Shown here in pieces: positions 1-13,400 of a DNA stretch of 64,000 bases. The stretch's first letter is position 1, and each line of letters starts with the position of its first letter. The translations under genes and the position numbers were made by a program. The stretch comes from Rhea pennata (Eukaryota > Chordata > Aves > Rheiformes > Rheidae). The stretch spans positions 12,182,899-12,246,898 of the forward strand of contig NC_084678.1 in the NCBI RefSeq assembly GCF_028389875.1, given 5' to 3'. The notes under the pieces are model-generated. The model worked only from the letters and a program-made list of their open reading frames with translations, had not been told where the DNA came from and did no database searches.

Positions 1-1589
1 GAGTTCAAAGATGAATTTTATGAATAGTTAACACCAGTCTGCCTCCGTATATTTATAAGCAAGAGTCTTACAGTATTTTTTTTGCCTACTGTCTTTCTAG
101 ATATATTTTGGTTTATTTTGTTTAATTATGAATAAATATATATATATATTTGGGCTGCCCAGAAATGTTTTTCAAATATCAAGCGCATTTTCAGATTTTG
201 CAATTATGAAAACTTTAAAACAGTTATTGATAATTATTTCTCAGAAAGCTTAGCATAAAATATTTTTATTACAATATTTCAACATGTCTGATCTCAGAAT
301 ATTGCTTAATATATTTATTACAACTATGTCATCTAAAACACTGAAAGAAATGTATCATTTCAGAGTAAAAGTTCTTTCTCAGTTTAAATTGTCTCCAGTA
401 AAATACTGAATGAGGTGTAACACAGGAAAAAGACATAGAATCTGTTGTTGTTACCCCCCCCCCCATAATAATGGAAAATTTAGCATGAATGGGATTCATG
501 ACTATATAGCAAGAATTTATCTCGTGAAACAGGCAATATTTAATTTATGAAATGCGAAGTTTTCCACTAGGAGTGTACTGTTCCATCAATTTCAGTATCT
601 GTAAGTACTGGGTTTTGGCATAAAGTGTGGGTTTTTTTGTTTGCTTGTTTTTTGTTTTTTCCCCAAATTCTACAAAAGCAGTTATAAATTCATCTGGTAT
701 GACTTCAGTGACCTCTTTGGCTTATGTCATGTTGTTTTTCCCTCTACCTAAGGAGAGTTATTACAGTATGCCTGTGAAATAAATTCCCAAGAGATCCTCA
801 CTGCTGAAATGGAAGATGGGCAGTATTATGAAAACCTTTCCTTCCATCATCTTTCAGAGTTTAAAGGTTATCCCGTAGTTTTTCAAAATACGTTTCATGA
901 GAAAAAGAGATAATCAGTATGTTCTTACATAATTCCACCTGTTTGTTCAGCTGTTTTCTCCTATTTTGCCCTTTCTTTATCCTGTTTCTTCCAGATTCTA
1001 GCCTGAGAGCTGTCTGATTTGTCTTTCAAGTATCATTTTCTTTCTACTGATCACTCTTTCGGTTCTTTCGACTGCAACAGTGACACGAAAAGATTGAGGT
1101 AATAATTCTCTAATGGATTGCTGCATCAGAAGGAAACCTCATTTCACTTTTTCCAGGACTCACAGGGAATCCTTTTGCCACTGCTTCTTTCTCCCCAGGA
1201 AGATTATAGAATATCGTTCTTACGTCCATTCATTCTGTCAGTGTGAGTGGACAATCTGATTCCCATCAGCTCCCATGAGTAGACCCATGATTCCTAGAAA
1301 ACATCATCAGCGCAATACTTCTCAGAACAGTTAGTCTTACATCAGTACTCCAAGCCAGAAGTGCCTATATTTCAATAGTGCATCAGTAATCCCAATACAT
1401 ATACAAATTTGTAAAGAGCTCTGGAACTTCCTTGACAACTTCTGTGGTGTAATATTCTTCCTCCTAATAAATGTTCATATTATCATTTTATTATTAATAT
1501 GTTTATGTGAGTCTGAGCATTTGTTTTCTTGTGGAAACTAATTGTCTTATCTTTGCCTTTCTTGGTCTTGTTTGCTAATTTTATATATA

Positions 1590-1595
<6 letters not shown>

Positions 1596-1635
<40 letters not shown>
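1596..1635. repeat. (TA)n microsatellite
   Basis: About 20 uninterrupted TA dinucleotides, preceded at 1582-1591 by a shorter TA run. Open frames across it (Ile-Tyr repeats) are artefacts of the dinucleotide. Confidence 0.95.
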
Positions 1636-1637
<2 letters not shown>

Positions 1638-3218
1638 CTTTACAGTATAAAACTCTAGTAATAAGAGCAAACCCCAAAATGCTAAAGAAATATATCCAAG
1701 AGGCAACATTGGTTTTCATAGTACCCTCCATATGTGTCATGATATAATTTGTTTGGGAAATCCAGTTTTCTGGAAATAAACTTCTGTTTCAGTCAGAATA
1801 GTCTCTGTAGAACAAATTTACTGTACAGAAATTAACTATTTTTAATGGAATAATTTCTTAATTATTTTAAGTCAAAATGATGATTTTTCATGTGTGTGTT
1901 AGCCATCATAATACGGCTGAAACATCTAGAAATTGGATTTACTTAAAGTTCAGTTCTCTTCTGAATCTTTTAAGAGAGAAGAGCCAATATAGTGTAATAG
2001 CAGCTGTTCAGCAACACCTATTATTTGCTTACATTACATCACTAATATGAGACACCCTGTCGTTAAAATGAGAGTTAGGAATTGGCTCTCCTGATTCACT
2101 TCTTAGCATTCTATAATTTTGCTGAGGATATGATCTCATCCAGCTCTCTGCATTAAAGAGGAATCTGGATTGGCTGATGTGCATGTTAGTTTTCCTGCTG
2201 GTGAAGCATCAAACTTTATTAAATGGCTGAAAGAAAAGCTTCAGCTTAATTCATAGAGCAAGCTTTAAATATTAGTATTGTAGAGTTAACAGAGAGAGGG
2301 AGCTTAGGTAGTAACTTCAGCAACACCATTTGTATACCAGTTATTTTTTATTTCTTTTCCCTGACACGGTAGGCTCCCAATCTTGAATTCCTGGCACTCA
2401 AAACACCTGGTGAATGGATCCAGAGATGGAAGCATTCCAGCACAGTGCTTGAGAGACCCCTTAAAGTTACGCGGTAGAGCACATGCAGAATAATATTGAA
2501 ATAATGTATTAACACCACACCAAATTTTTAGGAAAGCACTATCTCCCTAGTAACAAGTGTCATACCCACCTATTGTGCCTCAGTGCCGAAGGTGCTTACC
2601 TAGAAGAGACCCTGCTTACAGCATGTAACTATTTATTGTGTACTTTTTTCAACTTCGGCTCCATTTCTGTTTGATTCAATGATCTGCCTTTTTATTTTTC
2701 TGCATTTTTAAGTGTCTCTGTCTCTATAGGCTGTTAGCTTCTAACCATTTCTAATTCTGAAAGCATAGTCAGCACTACTACCTACACTGTATTTTTTTTT
2801 CCACACTCAAATGTCTCTGCATGCCCCTAATGAGCTAACACTGAAAAAGACTAGATTTTGCAAAGGTATGGAATTACTGTATGTTTCTTTTTAACAGCTT
2901 GCATGATGTTATCATAAGACTAGTTACTGAGATACGAGATCCTTTAGTCATAGACTACAACGAATACTGTCGTTAATATTTTTGCACTATCTATCTTAAT
3001 TAGATGTGTTAATGATTTGGTTCAGCTGATGCAACAGACTATAATGGACATAGCTTTGAAGATGCAGAGGTCTTTATAGAATCTAACTGGTCATAGTAAA
3101 TTATAAAAATGTATTAATAAGGGTCAATAAAGGGTCTTAATCAGTTACATGAAGATGGAAATTTCCCTGTCTACTTTACCATTTTGCAGTGTGTTCGATA
3201 TCACATGTCAAATATTCT

Positions 3219-3222
<4 letters not shown>

Positions 3223-3256
<34 letters not shown>
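3223..3256. repeat. 34-base poly(A) run
   Basis: Uninterrupted A homopolymer. An AATAAA lies at 3126-3131, about 95 bases upstream, but I found no retrocopied coding sequence ahead of it and no clear target-site duplication, so it is listed as a simple repeat. Confidence 0.9.
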
Positions 3257-3260
<4 letters not shown>

Positions 3261-5089
3261 AGTATAGATGCATGGATCTTGTACATTTATCTGTGCAGGA
3301 TAACTGACCACAATAGCTGTTTCGGAATAACTTATTCCATAATAGCTCCCTGTATGGATATTCTAGTCCGGAACAGTCATGGGTCAGGCGCTGAATAGCT
3401 TATTCTGTAATAGAAATTCCAGTCAATTTTCCAGTGTAGAGAGCCTTTCGTCCACAGCTCCAAATTCTTGTTTGTGCCAGAAGATTCTGTCTTTAGAGAA
3501 TAGTATAAATTTGTTCTATTCAATTCTTTAAGGCCCTTGTTAAGCACTGAGCTCCCTTTGGGATCCATGAGATCAGCCAGGGAGAATTTTATGTTATAGA
3601 AATCTGTATTAGTCTGCCCAGACTCTAGTTTTATTAACCAAACATTCAATTAACACCTTCTTGTAACTCTGAGCTGTATACATTTTTGGCTCCAGGATGT
3701 CCTCAGAGCTTTTTGGCACAGCGCCTACTAGAGCCCAGTCCTAAAACAGGAGATGGAAAGTTGCTTGGAAGATCCGTAAAGCCAGAATCACCATCTAGTA
3801 GCTTTCATTGCCAACAGCAGAGCAAAGTGTCAGACCTTCCCCCACACCCGAATACAGATGAGTTACAGCAGTGACATCCAGCTGATGCACTTGAGTTTAC
3901 CCAGAATACAGAGAAAAGAGTGATCGACAGATGTACAGAAGGACTTCACGAGAAGGCTGAAGGGCTTCAGAATGCATCCTGGAGAGGCAGTGCAGGAAAT
4001 TCTTCACAGAAGTCTGGTTAACCAACTTGCTGCATCCAGAACTACTAATAAGACAGCTCAGTAAAACATGTTTTAAGTTGAATTCTTGTTTATATTTGAA
4101 TAATGAGTTTTTTTTCCTTCTTTGTCTTTCAGACATGTTATACAGACTATTTTACAGCATGCCTACCTTCAAAAGTATCCTGATAAGAGTATAGGTTTAT
4201 AATATAAGGCAATCTCAAGGGAACTCTTTGGTAACTTTTTTTTTTTTTTAAGCAAACAAATCTGAAAGCATTTCATTACCTATCCTATGCAGTTTTATTA
4301 AGAATTAGTGCAATCATAGTTCAAAAATTAGTATCTTCAAAGTAATAATCCTTTTCTTTTGTGTGCCATCTGTGGTGCCCTCTGCTGCACATCTTTGCAG
4401 CAGCAAGACAAGCATCAGTTATATTGCATTTTTCCACTTTTTTTTTCCATTTTAGCATCTAATAATGGTTCATTTCCTAATCATTTTCTCTCTAATATAC
4501 ATAAAATACAAGTAAGCATTTGCAATTGAAATTGATTTTTCTTATCAGGCAGGCTTTACAAAGGGGAAAAGAAGAAACAGAAGAGTTTAGGACATGACCT
4601 GCTAATTCTTTTATGGATTGTAGTTTACTGATCATATTCTGGATTCTAGTTTATGTGTTTATGCATATATATGCATGTATATATTGGCCTATATGTGTAA
4701 CATAAGGTTGAAGCATGGAAATTCTTGTTACTATTTTTCAATGTCTACTTAACTAACGCTGGAATAAACATTAGGTATTTGGGTCATGCTTTTTCTAGTT
4801 GCTGTTTGCTGCTATGATGAAGAGACAAGTCATTAGAATAGCTTCTTGCGAGTTGATGTATATAGTTTTATTTGCAATTTGTTGCTGGAGGCCTGATATA
4901 ATTTTTTCAGTTCTATATCAAACAAAAATCTGTTGATTTTGATGTTGAATTTTTGGAAAGAGCTACAGGGTTTTTACGCAAATATTTCCAAAGTGATCTC
5001 AATGTACCTAAAGGCCAAAGACTGAAGATAAAAGATCTGAAAATTTCAATTTATTAATTCCCCTTTCTTTTCCTTGATAATGTTAATTG

Positions 5090-5113
5090 ATAGCCTGATA
5101 TATATCAGGCTAT
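5090..5113. repeat. Perfect 24-bp palindrome
   Basis: The sequence reads the same on both strands with no spacer; its arms are ATAGCCTGATAT and the reverse complement. A partial third copy of the arm (ATAGCCTGA) follows at about 5122. No associated gene or element was identified. Confidence 0.85.
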
Positions 5114-6702
5114 ATATCATCATAGCCTGAGGTTTTCCTTGACTAAATCAATGCATGAATCTTATAATTATATACCCGAGCTGGATTTGGACTGCTTACT
5201 CTTACAAGTACCAAAGAAGAAACAGTCACTTGTAGTTACTAATAGAATAGCAGGGAAAAACAGCTGCCTCCAACTTTTTAAGCACTATGTCATCTAACTT
5301 TGCTAACAACAAGCCTAAGCATCACAGCATTTGAAATCTATTGGCAGCCAGCTAGATACAGCGCAGCTTCCAGTAGTACTGTGCGTTAAGCATAAAAAAA
5401 CAATGCCCCAATGTTAATCAACAGTGGACTTAAAAAAAATAATAATAATAATTAATTTAAATTAATTTGAAAACAGTAAAATTCCTCTAGGAAGGACAAG
5501 CCTTTAAAGTATTTTGATCTCCCGAAATGACCACTTTTAGGCAGTCTTTTACTATGATTTATTTAGGAGTTGAAAATACAAAATCATTGTTATATCATAG
5601 CTGCAAAGGTGAGAACAGTTTAAATTCTCAGACTTTTGCTTCTTTTCACCATCAAGCTGCCCCTGAAATGAGTACTGATCTTGGCAGTTGCTGAAGCAAC
5701 AGAGAATACTGATCTACTTGTGACATGCCATGGGGACTGTAATGAGACTGTTTCTGTAGAGAAATAGAAATTGGCCATAGAGTGTCACACTCTTTAGGCC
5801 TTCAGAAGGTCTTCCAGAAGTCCTGGATTTTCTCCTTAATTATACAATAAATTTAAATTTCTCAAGTGAAAGAGAAAGCTAGAATTCTTGTAGGAAAAGG
5901 TAACCCTAAAGAAAATAGGTGTGAAAAACATCAAAATGATAGTCATGTGGATTTTGTTAAAATTCACTATCAGTCTATCTCTAGCTGTTTATCATCCATT
6001 TTGAAGTGATGCCTTCTGGCTGAAGATACCATATGAGTCATAAATGTCCTGATTCTGTCATGAATCTTACGATATTCAGCATTTTTTTCTTGACTCTAAT
6101 CCTCTTTGGAATCCAGTGATTCATGACTCTTAGAATTTTGGGTTTGTTCATAGCACAGGATTTTAGCAGCCTGTTGAGAAAAATTTGAAAACGTGACCGT
6201 TTATTCTAAATCTTCCAAATGCTGAAGGCAAATTATAAAAATCTCTTTGAGGGCCTGAATACACTGCCTTATACTGAATTACTGTGATTCCTGATGCCTC
6301 TGGGTAGCTCCCAGTTGGCCAGAGGCACACAATTTTGTGTCCCTGCTGCCTATCAAATACTCTTTTCCTTTCTGATCCATTGCGTCTGTAGTATTTCTTT
6401 GTATCCTGCATTTCTCATTAGTCTCAACCTTTTTACTGCTCTGGCAGTTAGGTGTACATCTGGATCCTCAACTTTCCTCCTTTTTTTCCAGACACTGAGA
6501 ACAGTTAGGAAAAGGCATTCACCATTAAGGGAAGCAAAAGTTGCTGCTCGTTCAGAAAGAGTGAAAAAAGTATTGAGGCGTTTGGCCACTTTCTAGCCAA
6601 GCTGGCCAGGTTTATTCCAGTGACCCTAAAGATCTTGATCATACTGAGCTCAAACATCTGCAGCTCCAGAGACGGTTTTAAGATCTTGTTTGCTGTTGAT
6701 CT

Positions 6703-7170
6703 GGTCAGTCAGGAAGGGCGGGAAAGGGGCCTCATCTGTTAGGGAGGGCGGGGCAAGCTCCTGTCAGTCAGGGAGGATGGGAAAAGCCATTGGTCAGTCA
6801 GAAAGGGCGGGAAAGGGGCCTTGTCTGTTAGGGAGGGCGGGGCAAGCTCCTGTCAGTCAGGGAGGGTGGGAAAAGCCATTGGTCAGTCAGAAAGGGCGGG
6901 AAAGGGGCCTCGTCTGTTAGGGAGGGCGGGGCAAGCTCCTGTCAGTCAGGGAGGGTGGGAAAAGCCATTGGTCAGTCAGAAAGGGCGGGAAAGGGGCCTC
7001 ATCTGTTAGGGAAGGCGGGGCAAGTTCCTGTCAGTCAGGGAGGGTGGGAAAAGCCATTGGTCAGTCAGAAAGGGCGGGAAAGGGGCCTCGTCTGTTAGGG
7101 AGGGCGGGGCAAGCTCCTGTCAGTCAGGGAGGGTGGGAAAAGCCATTGGTCGGTCAGGAAGGGTGTGAAG
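6703..7170 (+). repeat. 89-bp G-rich higher-order minisatellite upstream of SPO11
   Basis: Five complete 89-bp units plus a partial sixth, with unit starts (GGTCAGTCA or its variant) at 6703, 6792, 6881, 6970, 7059 and 7148. Each unit is itself three related sub-repeats of about 30, 30 and 29 bases (starting GGTCAGTCAG, CGTCTGTTAG and GTCAGTCAGG), so this is a trimeric higher-order array. Each unit has GC boxes (GGGCGGG / GGGCGGGG) and several G runs able to form quadruplexes. Because 89 is not a multiple of 3, the short open frames across it are not a repeat protein. It ends about 155 bases before the proposed SPO11 start codon. Confidence 0.93.
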
Positions 7171-7324
7171 ACCTGTTGGTTGACTCTGAGGGCTTTTACA
7201 GAAGTTTTCTGCTTTTCCTTTCCAGCTGGCCCTGCTGTTGGAGCTCAAAGAATGAGTTTTAAGTCCAATGCCCAGAACAGCCTTCTATAATCTCTTCACT
7301 GATCTCTTTTGCTTTTTCTTTAAA

Positions 7325-7470
7325 ATGGCTTCGTTCCCTCCAGGAAGGCTGGATCCATCTTCACCAACCTCCAAGGAAGACCACGGGCTGTGCTCCATCA
7401 CGGTGCCAAGTGGGAACGAGACTGGCTCCCAGGAAGCAAGTCTGTCTCATCATGGGAGCCATGTCCCCAG
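7325..7470 (+). CDS. SPO11: SPO11 coding exon 1 (proposed)
   Basis: Encodes residues 1-48 plus two bases of codon 49. The ATG has A at -3 and G at +4. The exon ends CCCAG|gtaaaa, and its last two bases join the first base of exon 2 to give Ser, producing SSEVL as in mammalian SPO11. Apart from an MA-F-P-G-like start the sequence does not resemble the mammalian N terminus, which is itself poorly conserved. An in-frame upstream ATG at 7268 has a weaker context. A different first exon in 7471-10067 cannot be excluded. Confidence 0.55.
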
Positions 7471-10400
7471 GTAAAACATGTGAAGAACAGCACCCACGCA
7501 ATCTTTTTGTGGAAGGACTTAAGTAGGTGGTGCACCATTGCACCTAATGGGTTTGTGTAAAGGTGAAAAACATATTCCACTCTAAGGACGCTCTTCAGAC
7601 ACAGCATAGGTAGAAGGGCTCTTGCACTGTGCAAACAGCATCTTGGTTCCCTCATGACTCTCAGAAAATCTATAGGTACAAGAAAGAAATACAGAAAGAA
7701 GTGAAAAAAAACAAAAATACTGAATTTCATATTCATTATTTCACTTAAAAAAACCCTAAGCCTTTAATTGCCTTTTTTAAAGACTCTTTCAGTACGTAGT
7801 ATATCATCCTCAGAGGTTCAGACAGGGAGCATCTTAACAGGAATTCTAAAAGAAAAAGGATAATAAAAATAATATGATTCAGGGAGTTCTTGATTTTTAT
7901 CACAGGTATAGGAACTGCAGGAATAGGTTCTAGCAATTTCCTGTGCTAGTTTTTAAGAGTATGTTGGTTTAGTACACTGGAGATTTTTACCTGTAACTGT
8001 TTCTCTTGTGTATTTATATTGTGTTACTTGTTAAAGTCACTGTTAAAATTAATGTTCTCTTACACTGTTATTATTGAAGATCATTTTGTGTGCTGTACGA
8101 AGACTAGGACCTATTCATACCGCAACTTGTCAGAAACGAGCTGCAAACCCTGTGAGATCTTTCTTCAGTGCCTGCCCCTTCTCAGCTCAAATTTCACTGT
8201 TAACTAAACCAGAATGAATTTTAAGTAGGCATGCTTGGCCAGTACTGTATGTTTACTTATTAAAATTCTGTTAATCTCTGCAAGGGGAGCTAGAATGTCA
8301 GCTAGTGGTACAAAGAGAATTGCTGTCCTCTTTTTCCTATTTTGTCACATTTACAACTTCTGTTGGCCAAGAAATCAGGAAATGGGGATTAGAACAGAAA
8401 CCTGGACTTCCTAATTCTGCAGCGAAATTCAAAGTGCATATAGAATGTGAAACACAGATCTAGTGAACAGAATCAAGTGACAAAATAAGGTGTATGTGAT
8501 TATCAAACAATGTCATAGTTTAGATTTCCTACCTATCTGTCCATTCTTTTATTCATCCACCTAGGTATATTTTTGTTTTCCTCAACTGATAAGTTTGAGA
8601 TCTGCACTGTAGTCAACTTTGGTTATCTATTTTACTCCAACTCTTTGCTGTATTACATGTTATCTCACCAGCTGACACTTTTCTCTCTACTTTTTTTTTT
8701 TTTTTTTTTTTTTTCTCCTCTTTGAGGGAATAGACCATGAGCCAAAAAGTCAGGGAATTTTGGAGATGATTATGAAGCTATATAGTAGAAAATGATTTTA
8801 CATACTGGCTGCATGACCAAGCCTTCCTCTGTTATCAACACAGCAAATTCTTCACTGTTTTACCTTTGGGAAGGTCATTAATCTCTCTATGTCCAAGTTT
8901 ATTCATCTGAAAAACAGAAAAAAACTTTTAACTCTGTGTTGAACCATATAATATAATTGGACAAAAATATTTGTACATTAATATTTTTTTAATACAAATT
9001 CTACTCAAAAGATTGTTTTAAAATAAAAGGTTAATACTTTCCAGAGACTGTTTTTAGAGAATGAGAACCTAGTTTCAGCAACAAGAGACGTAAAGTGGAA
9101 GGTGAGTTACAAAATGTAAGAAACATTCAGCTGACAGAAGAGAGATTTAATGATACCTCATTATTGCTTAAGGAAACTTACAGTTAGGTTTTATAAATCA
9201 TTATTGCTGGTTTTCTGGTTTTGTAGCACTAGGATAATTCATTTTGTGTGAGTAGGTGCTCATTTATTCTTGACGTACTACTTAATGATAAAATTGGGCT
9301 TTGCTGAAAAATCTTTCAGCTAAAATAAACAATAATTTTGCCTATTTTTTTAATTCCTACTTAAACTTACAATGTATATAGCACTCTTCCAGTATTAAGG
9401 ATAGCTGAAATGCTGGCGTCAAATTGCTTATGAAAATAAAAAGCATCTGTCATAACACTCAGACCAGCCTACTATTTTGCTGTAGAGAATCTGCTGCAAG
9501 GTTAGTTTGTCGTCTTAGGTGAAAGATACAGATTTTATTCTTTTCATAGTGTATCTGTTGAGACTAAGCCTTCATATGATTAAAACCCTCAACAGTTTGT
9601 TCAAGGCAGCAGATCAAAAGGTTAATGTGCAGTGGTACAACAGGAAGTATTTGTACTCTTAAACATTTTTAAAATTTACAACATTTAAAAATAAGTTAGC
9701 CCAAATCATAGCCAAAGCCAATATTACGTCCTTTAAAGTAAAACATTAATCATTAGTCACAAACCAGCCAGTTGGTCTAAATGTTCAACTGCTCAAAAAC
9801 TTAATCGTTTCAGGAACGAATAGAAATGTAGTTTTAAACTGGGCACTCAGTGTTGCATCTGGAATGGAAAGTCAAAGATTTTAGTGAAACCAAGTAAAAC
9901 AAGCTTAAAAAGCAAAACAAAGTTCCTGCATGTTTTTAAAACTAATATCTTCCTGAAACAGTTTTGAATTAAAATATATTCTGTATACTGTAGGGGTGAC
10001 AATAGATGAATAAAACTCAAAATATATTTAATCATATGAACTGTATCACTAATCTGCTTGCTTTTAGTTCTGAAGTTCTTGAAGCAATAGAAAATGTTAT
10101 TCTAGATGTACTTACAAGTTTGGCCAAAAAACAAGCACCTGTGCTCATGTTGGCTAACAGATCAGATTGGAGGAATATAGAGTAAGTGTCATAAATTTTA
10201 AGGGCTTGCATTATGTTTATAGAAATGACATGAATATATATATGATTGTATAACTTCCAAAAGAGTTAATCTTACATAATTCTATCAGCATTAGAATTAA
10301 CAAATAATTTAACTTCCTAAAAAGTAATGGACAAATCAAAAGTGATACTTAGCATTCACTCTGCGTGAACAAGGTATCACATATTAAGTAGCAGCAGACC

Positions 10401-13400
10401 ATGGTATACAGGGGAATGTGAAACTACAGTGAAAGGGGTTGGAAAGGAAAGGGAGGTCCTGTAAATAATCATTTTCTGGAAGCAGCAGAGAACAGAAATG
10501 ATAAGTTGTCTTTGATTGAAAAAACCTGTTCCAGGCTGGAAACAATTACTGACAATTTCAATCGCCGATCCATTCTCTGTGCCTCCTCCTTTCTTTTTTG
10601 CTACGTTTCCTCATGATGTATTTTTTCCTCAAATGATAGTGATAAGCTTATCCTCTTGTTTTTCAAATAAAATGTTCTTCTCCTCTTCCTGCTGTATCTC
10701 TTACCTCAGAGTTGTGTCCATAAGTTGTTCTAAGTCATTACCGCTGAAAAAAGTAAACCAAGTTTCTGAAATGTTATCTGCTGTCCTTTATAATACACTT
10801 AGTGATTTGTGTTAAGTTGCCTATGCAACAATATTTTTCTGAGAAGTTAATTTCAGTTGAAAACATCTGAAACTGATAGATTAACTTCTTTTTATAACAC
10901 TGATGCAAAAAGATAAAGACACGAATCTCTTTCTTGTCCTGTGATAGCTTTGCGTATCAGTGAGTTAAAGGATATTTAGATTAATAAGATTGCAGAAGTG
11001 TTTAGCTGCCCACATTACAAACAATTGAGGTTGAGAAAGCATAGCAAACCTTCCACACATAGCACTTGGGTGGAATCCTTATTTAATGAAAATAACAAAT
11101 TTCTGTCAGTCAAAAAACCTGAAGGGCCTGAAGGTAATCAGTCAACTGAAAGGCTTGCATGGTCCAGTGGATTTAATGGTTTACATCCTGATAGTTTGAC
11201 AAAAATGTTTCACTCAGATGTCAGTAAAATTGAAATACTATAATGAAGTTTTGCAATTTTTGGCAGTTGTGGGGGAACAGGCATTCCAGGCTAGAAAAAC
11301 ACATGTGAGATGTTATTTGCCATCAGATCATGTAGGGAGGAAAATGTTCAAATTAAAACAAGTTAACATCGCAGTATGTTAAAAATAAGACTAATCAATC
11401 AAATCCAAAAATGTTAACAAGTATTTATGATAGTGAAATGTAATCTCAGCTATGTATTTCCATTGAATAATAACTTACATCCCTCTTTAATATGGCAGTG
11501 TAGGAAGCTTGTAACGTAAATAAGCAAATAAAAACAAAACTCCAAAATGTACTAGGAACAAAAGAAAATATAGTCAGTGGGGCATGCTCCCTTTTTTCAT
11601 TTTCAGCAAGCCTTTTCATACCTAATCTGCACAGCTGGGATCTACAGGGCAGGACCTAGTAGAATGAGGGAATAATTTCATGTTTGAAATATTTCTTGGA
11701 AACATTTGTAGATACTCAGATAGTTACCTGAGAATGAGGTCAATCAATGAGAATGCCAGTCATAAAGCAGTACAACTTTTTTTCTGTTGTCCAGCTATGT
11801 GTTTCTTTTTTTATTATTATTTATTTTATTAAAAAAAAAAAAGAAAAAAAGAAAAAAAAAAAAAAAAGGTTTCCCAGTTGTGGAGAAGTGTTATGAAGTG
11901 TCCATGGGAGTCACATTGATCAGACTTAGATTCTTAAACATACTATTTCCTAAAAGGAGTGCTCCTTGTTTACTGTATCAGAGCAATCCAGCAAAGTTCT
12001 CATTACTGTTTTCCTCCCAGAAGTTTCATCCTGTAAAGTTACAATGTAGGGAACTTGCAAGGGAAAAACAGAAATGCCTTTTCAATGTTGCAGCACAAAG
12101 GCAAGAGAGTTACTTTAAAGCAGAAAGGCAGAGGACAAGAGTGTGCTGTTTTGTTGTTGCTGTCACCTCACACATGCATCTGCAGCGTGGTGTGTTCTGC
12201 CACCCAAAGGATGCATGAAGCAAAAGCTTTGACAAAGAAATTTAAAAACATCATGTCGTTTTATGTAAAATTATGGTCAGTTTACCATTAAAAATACATG
12301 CAAACTCCAAGATGAAAAAAATGCTTTAAAGGCAGGGCAGTCATATACTAAGGCACTAAAATATTTTTATGCAAAAGTAACCAAATGACATTAAGAAAAT
12401 ATTTGAATTTTTCAGTGAAATGTGCACTGTCAGAAGTGAAAAGTGAAATAATGGTTCAACTCATCTAGATGAGTCAATTTTTTAGAGAACAGGATAAACA
12501 CATTTTTGATCCAAAAATAAATAATGAAACAACTGAATTGTTCTGGTAATAAGGTCAGTACAGAGATCTAATCATATTATTGTAATATGAAATAATGTCA
12601 CTTATTTTTAAGAAATCACTTACTTAACAGAAAGTTACTGTGCCAGACTTGTATATTAATGTTGAACCACATTTTTTCCTGTATCACTTGTTCCTTTGTT
12701 TTAATACTAAATAATAATTTATGCTGATATAGCAGTATTTACAAGCATGTATGAAATACAATACTTGTCGTTACTTCTGTCCAGGAGCATATATATTTGG
12801 GCTTGAATTCAATCCTGAAGTATCTTTTTGAGATAGTCTTTCCAGTTCTGAAGCCAATGATCAGCTGAGGGCAATTCAATACTGTTTTGAGTGAGTCATT
12901 CTGGCAGATGATGATTACTGGCTGTCTTTTTCCTTTGGCAACTCCAGCTAGACAGTGATAACCAGTCACTCCACTGAAGTTGATGGGGCTCTGTACTAAT
13001 TCTGAAAACAGCACTAGCATATCTGACGAGAGAAAAGGCATCTTATTCTGAATTTTCTTGCAGAGAACAATTTACCATATCCTCACTTCATAAGTTTACA
13101 ATTTTATTGTATTTGTTTGCAATATATCAGATTTAAAGATTCTGTTGGTCTACAGATGATACCGTGTTGTACCACAAAAAAAATAAGAAGTGACTGCTCT
13201 AAGTCAGCACGAAAATTTGGTAAGTTAAAAAAAAATCCAAAAGCAGAATCCTTAATTTGTTCAAATTACTTCAAAACTTTGTAGAAGAAAAAATTACACA
13301 TTGTAGTGTAGAATTATATAAAGAATAAAAGCCAGCACTTCAGCCTTCCCCTTCTCTATTAAAGTATAGTGAGGGTTACAGTGAAATTAATACAGAGTTC

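Larger units (their letters stand above)
1..6702. other. Intergenic DNA upstream of SPO11
   Basis: AT-rich sequence with only short open frames full of low-complexity residues, and no similarity to a protein I recognise. It holds a (TA)n microsatellite, a 34-base A run and a 24-bp palindrome, listed separately. In other vertebrates the gene next to SPO11 on this side is BMP7, but no BMP7 exon is visible here, so this is read as intergenic DNA. Confidence 0.6.

Noticed and set aside
3126-3256. AATAAA followed by a long poly(A), suggestive of a processed retrocopy
   Set aside because: The gap between signal and tail is too long, and there is no recognisable gene sequence upstream and no clear target-site duplication.
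7268-7324. Upstream in-frame ATG for SPO11 that would add 19 residues
   Set aside because: Its context lacks a purine at -3 and the added residues are a Phe-rich translation of a T-rich stretch. ATG 7325 has a much better context and gives a length close to mammalian SPO11.
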